15,160 bases of DNA from JABAYQ01 sp018608925 (lineage in GTDB: Bacteria; Bacteroidota; Bacteroidia; Flavobacteriales; UBA7312): NCBI GenBank assembly GCA_037625715.1, contig JASJHQ010000022.1, forward strand, positions 1-15,160, in the 5' to 3' direction. The notes beneath the pieces were generated by a model. It saw only the letters and a list, made by a program, of their open reading frames with translations, did no database searches and was not told the origin of the DNA. Shown in pieces: positions 13,772-15,160 of this stretch (its first letter is position 1; the number at the start of each line of letters is the position of its first letter). The position numbers and the translations under genes were made by a program.

Positions 13772-14952
13772 TGCTGTTTTTATATAACATAAGCATTGGG
13801 TTATATAGAATAGTCATCCTGTTAGCTAGTCCTTTTTACCCCAAAGCCAAACAACTAATACAAGGAAGAAATCAAACCCTTGCAAACTTCTCAAAAGAAG
13901 ATCGCATAATTTGGGTCCATTGTTCTTCTTTAGGAGAGTACGAACAAGCTGTTCCGGTTTTAAAAGAAATTAAAACTCTAAAAGACAATCGTAAAGTATT
14001 ACTTACCTTCTCATCCCCTTCTGGCTACATCAATAAAAAAGATAATTTCATTGGAGACTTCATTTGCTACCTTCCTATAGATACTTTATCAAAAATGAGG
14101 GAGTTTGTTGCTAAAGTAAAGCCACAAAAAGTTCTTTTAATTAAATACGAGTTTTGGCCAAATATGCTTCTTGCATTAAACGAAAAAAACATCCCTGTTT
14201 ATAGCATCTGTTCTGTTTTCAGGAAAAACCACTTCTTGTTTAAAGAGTACGGAAAGTGGAATCTAAAGATTATTGCCAAATCGATCACCCATTTTTTTGT
14301 TCAAGACCAGCACTCAAAAGAAAACTTAAAGGCTAACAATATTTCCAATGTTAGTGTAGTAGGAGATAGTAGATTTGATAGAGTACTGGATATTGCACTA
14401 AATAAAAAGCATATAAATCTTATAGAAGAGTTCAGAGGAGATAAAAAACTAATTGTTTGTGGCAGCACCTGGCCTAAAGATGTAGAGCTTATTTTAGACT
14501 TATCGAAAAACAATCCTAAGCTCAAGATTATTATTGCACCACACGAAATGAGCCATTTAAATAAAATTAATGTGGGATTAAGGTACTCTAAGGCAACTCA
14601 AGACAACATAAGCCAGCACAACATTCTTATCATTGATTCTATAGGCTTACTTTCTTCTTTATACCAATACGGAAATATCGCATACATAGGAGGCGGATTT
14701 AACAATGGAATACACAATACCTTAGAAGCGATAAGCTATGGCATCCCTGTGGTATTCGGACCTAAGTATAAAAAGTTTGTAGAAGCAGTGTCTTTAACTG
14801 AGCAAGGTTTAGCAAAATCGGTTAATAATAGAGAGCAATTGCAAAAAGCATTTTCTGATTTTACAGAAAAACCTTTACCAAAAGATATCAAATCTTTTTG
14901 CCAGCAAAATAGTGGGGCAAGCCATAAAATAATGAAGTTTATATTCTCATAA
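13771..14952 (+). CDS. waaA: 3-deoxy-D-manno-octulosonic acid (Kdo) transferase
   Basis: Adds Kdo from CMP-Kdo to lipid IV-A, the first step of LPS core assembly, on the cytoplasmic face of the inner membrane. The 393 residues begin with a hydrophobic anchor (1-22), then a GT-B fold: WVHCSSLGEYEQA (48-60) with Glu56 as the likely catalytic base, VLLIKYEFWPNML (121-133), VVGDSRFDR (196-204), the second-domain CGSTWPKD (230-237), IIAPHEMSHL (254-263) for CMP-Kdo binding, and GGGFNNGIHNTLEA (307-320), where family members commonly have GHN instead of IHN. Length is slightly below E. coli WaaA (425). It follows the barrel gene with a one-base overlap. A terminator-like hairpin lies 24 bases after the stop. 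How many Kdo residues it adds cannot be told. Confidence 0.95.
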   Translation: MLFLYNISIGLYRIVILLASPFYPKAKQLIQGRNQTLANFSKEDRIIWVHCSSLGEYEQAVPVLKEIKTLKDNRKVLLTFSSPSGYINKKDNFIGDFICYLPIDTLSKMREFVAKVKPQKVLLIKYEFWPNMLLALNEKNIPVYSICSVFRKNHFLFKEYGKWNLKIIAKSITHFFVQDQHSKENLKANNISNVSVVGDSRFDRVLDIALNKKHINLIEEFRGDKKLIVCGSTWPKDVELILDLSKNNPKLKIIIAPHEMSHLNKINVGLRYSKATQDNISQHNILIIDSIGLLSSLYQYGNIAYIGGGFNNGIHNTLEAISYGIPVVFGPKYKKFVEAVSLTEQGLAKSVNNREQLQKAFSDFTEKPLPKDIKSFCQQNSGASHKIMKFIFS

Positions 14953-14976
14953 ATTTCTTATATCAGAAAATTATAT

Positions 14977-14996
14977 AACTCAATCGAGTTTTTTTT
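14977..14996 (+). terminator. Probable terminator after waaA
   Basis: AACTC (14977-14981) and GAGTT (14986-14990) form a 5-base-pair stem with the loop AATC, and the stem runs into eight consecutive T (14989-14996). The stem is short but the position, 24 bases past the waaA stop, fits an intrinsic terminator. A further AACTC at 14998-15002 could compete for the GAGTT arm. Confidence 0.55.
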
Positions 14997-15102
14997 GAAC
15001 TCATAAAAACCATAGTTTATATTCAAAAAAAGATTCTTTTCTTCACAAAAGATACAAGAAAAACAACCCTGTTTATAGAAAAACTAAAACACTTAATCCC
15101 AC

Positions 15103-15131
15103 AAAAATAAAGCTCACTCATTCGAGTGGCT
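15103..15131 (-). terminator. Probable terminator of a minus-strand gene entering from the right
   Basis: AGC+CACTC (15111-15119, with one bulged T at 15114) pairs with GAGTG+GCT (15124-15131) around the loop ATTC, giving an 8-pair stem. On the minus strand it is followed by TTTATTTTT (15111 to 15103), the usual U-tract; on the plus strand no T-run follows. This fits a gene read leftward whose stop lies in about 15138-15160 or beyond. The rest of 14953-15160 is A/T-rich and I see no gene in it. Confidence 0.5.
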
Positions 15132-15160
15132 TCTATCATTTAATTAAGAATTGTCATGGG

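Noticed and set aside
15035..15052. Inverted repeat TCTTTT ... AAAAGA after waaA
   Set aside because: Six mostly A-T pairs with no T-run after them in A-rich DNA; likely chance.

Overview
This window reads as a compact, AT-rich chromosomal segment of a Gram-negative member of the Bacteroidota. It is about 97% coding. The clues are the gene families (Kdo transferase, heptose epimerase, an outer-membrane barrel, a short MerR-like protein beside an M23 peptidase and alaS), A/T-rich leaders without Shine-Dalgarno purine runs, and copies of the Bacteroidota -7 promoter element TAnnTTTG in every divergent gap. Two futalosine-pathway menaquinone genes argue against a typical Flavobacteriaceae member, most of which use the classical Men pathway. 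A Cytophagales-like or Cryomorphaceae/Crocinitomicaceae-like lineage fits better, but this is inference. I see no mobile element, CRISPR array, tRNA or rRNA.

Layout. 1-2872 (+): an ABC-2 type exporter pair (ATPase truncated by the window edge, then the permease) and a Ppx/GppA phosphatase, joined by overlapping start and stop codons. 2869-5469 (-): alaS, alone and convergent with ppx. 5470-5576: divergent promoter region. 5577-6883 (+): a membrane-anchored M23 peptidase and a small MerR-type DNA-binding protein. 6880-9223 (-): operon mqnB-mqnD-hldD, each junction a 4-base ATGA overlap. 9224-9289: divergent promoter region. 9290-11193 (+): a 6-pyruvoyl-tetrahydropterin-synthase-type protein, folE and fabD, with 2-3 base gaps. 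11188-12972 (-): rmlB then a PHP-type tyrosine phosphatase (CpsB/YwqE-like), directly abutting. 12973-13048: divergent promoter region. 13049-14952 (+): an outer-membrane barrel-like protein and waaA/kdtA, overlapping by one base. 14953-15160: no gene seen; it holds a probable waaA terminator and a second hairpin that best fits a terminator for a gene entering from the right on the minus strand.

How the genes fit together. Cell-envelope functions dominate: HldD makes the heptose donor and WaaA adds Kdo to lipid A (LPS inner core), RmlB makes the dTDP-sugar intermediate for surface polysaccharide, the CpsB-like phosphatase is typical of polysaccharide export loci, and the M23 protein acts on peptidoglycan. 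Cofactor and lipid supply is the second theme: MqnB/MqnD for menaquinone, FolE plus the PTPS-like enzyme for pterins, FabD for fatty acids. I found no clearly undescribed system. The points most worth a second look are the pterin enzyme with animal-type PTPS motif spacing next to folE, the interlocked stop codons at all three convergent junctions, the promoter elements (one implying a leaderless mqnB transcript), and the unidentified barrel protein coupled to waaA.
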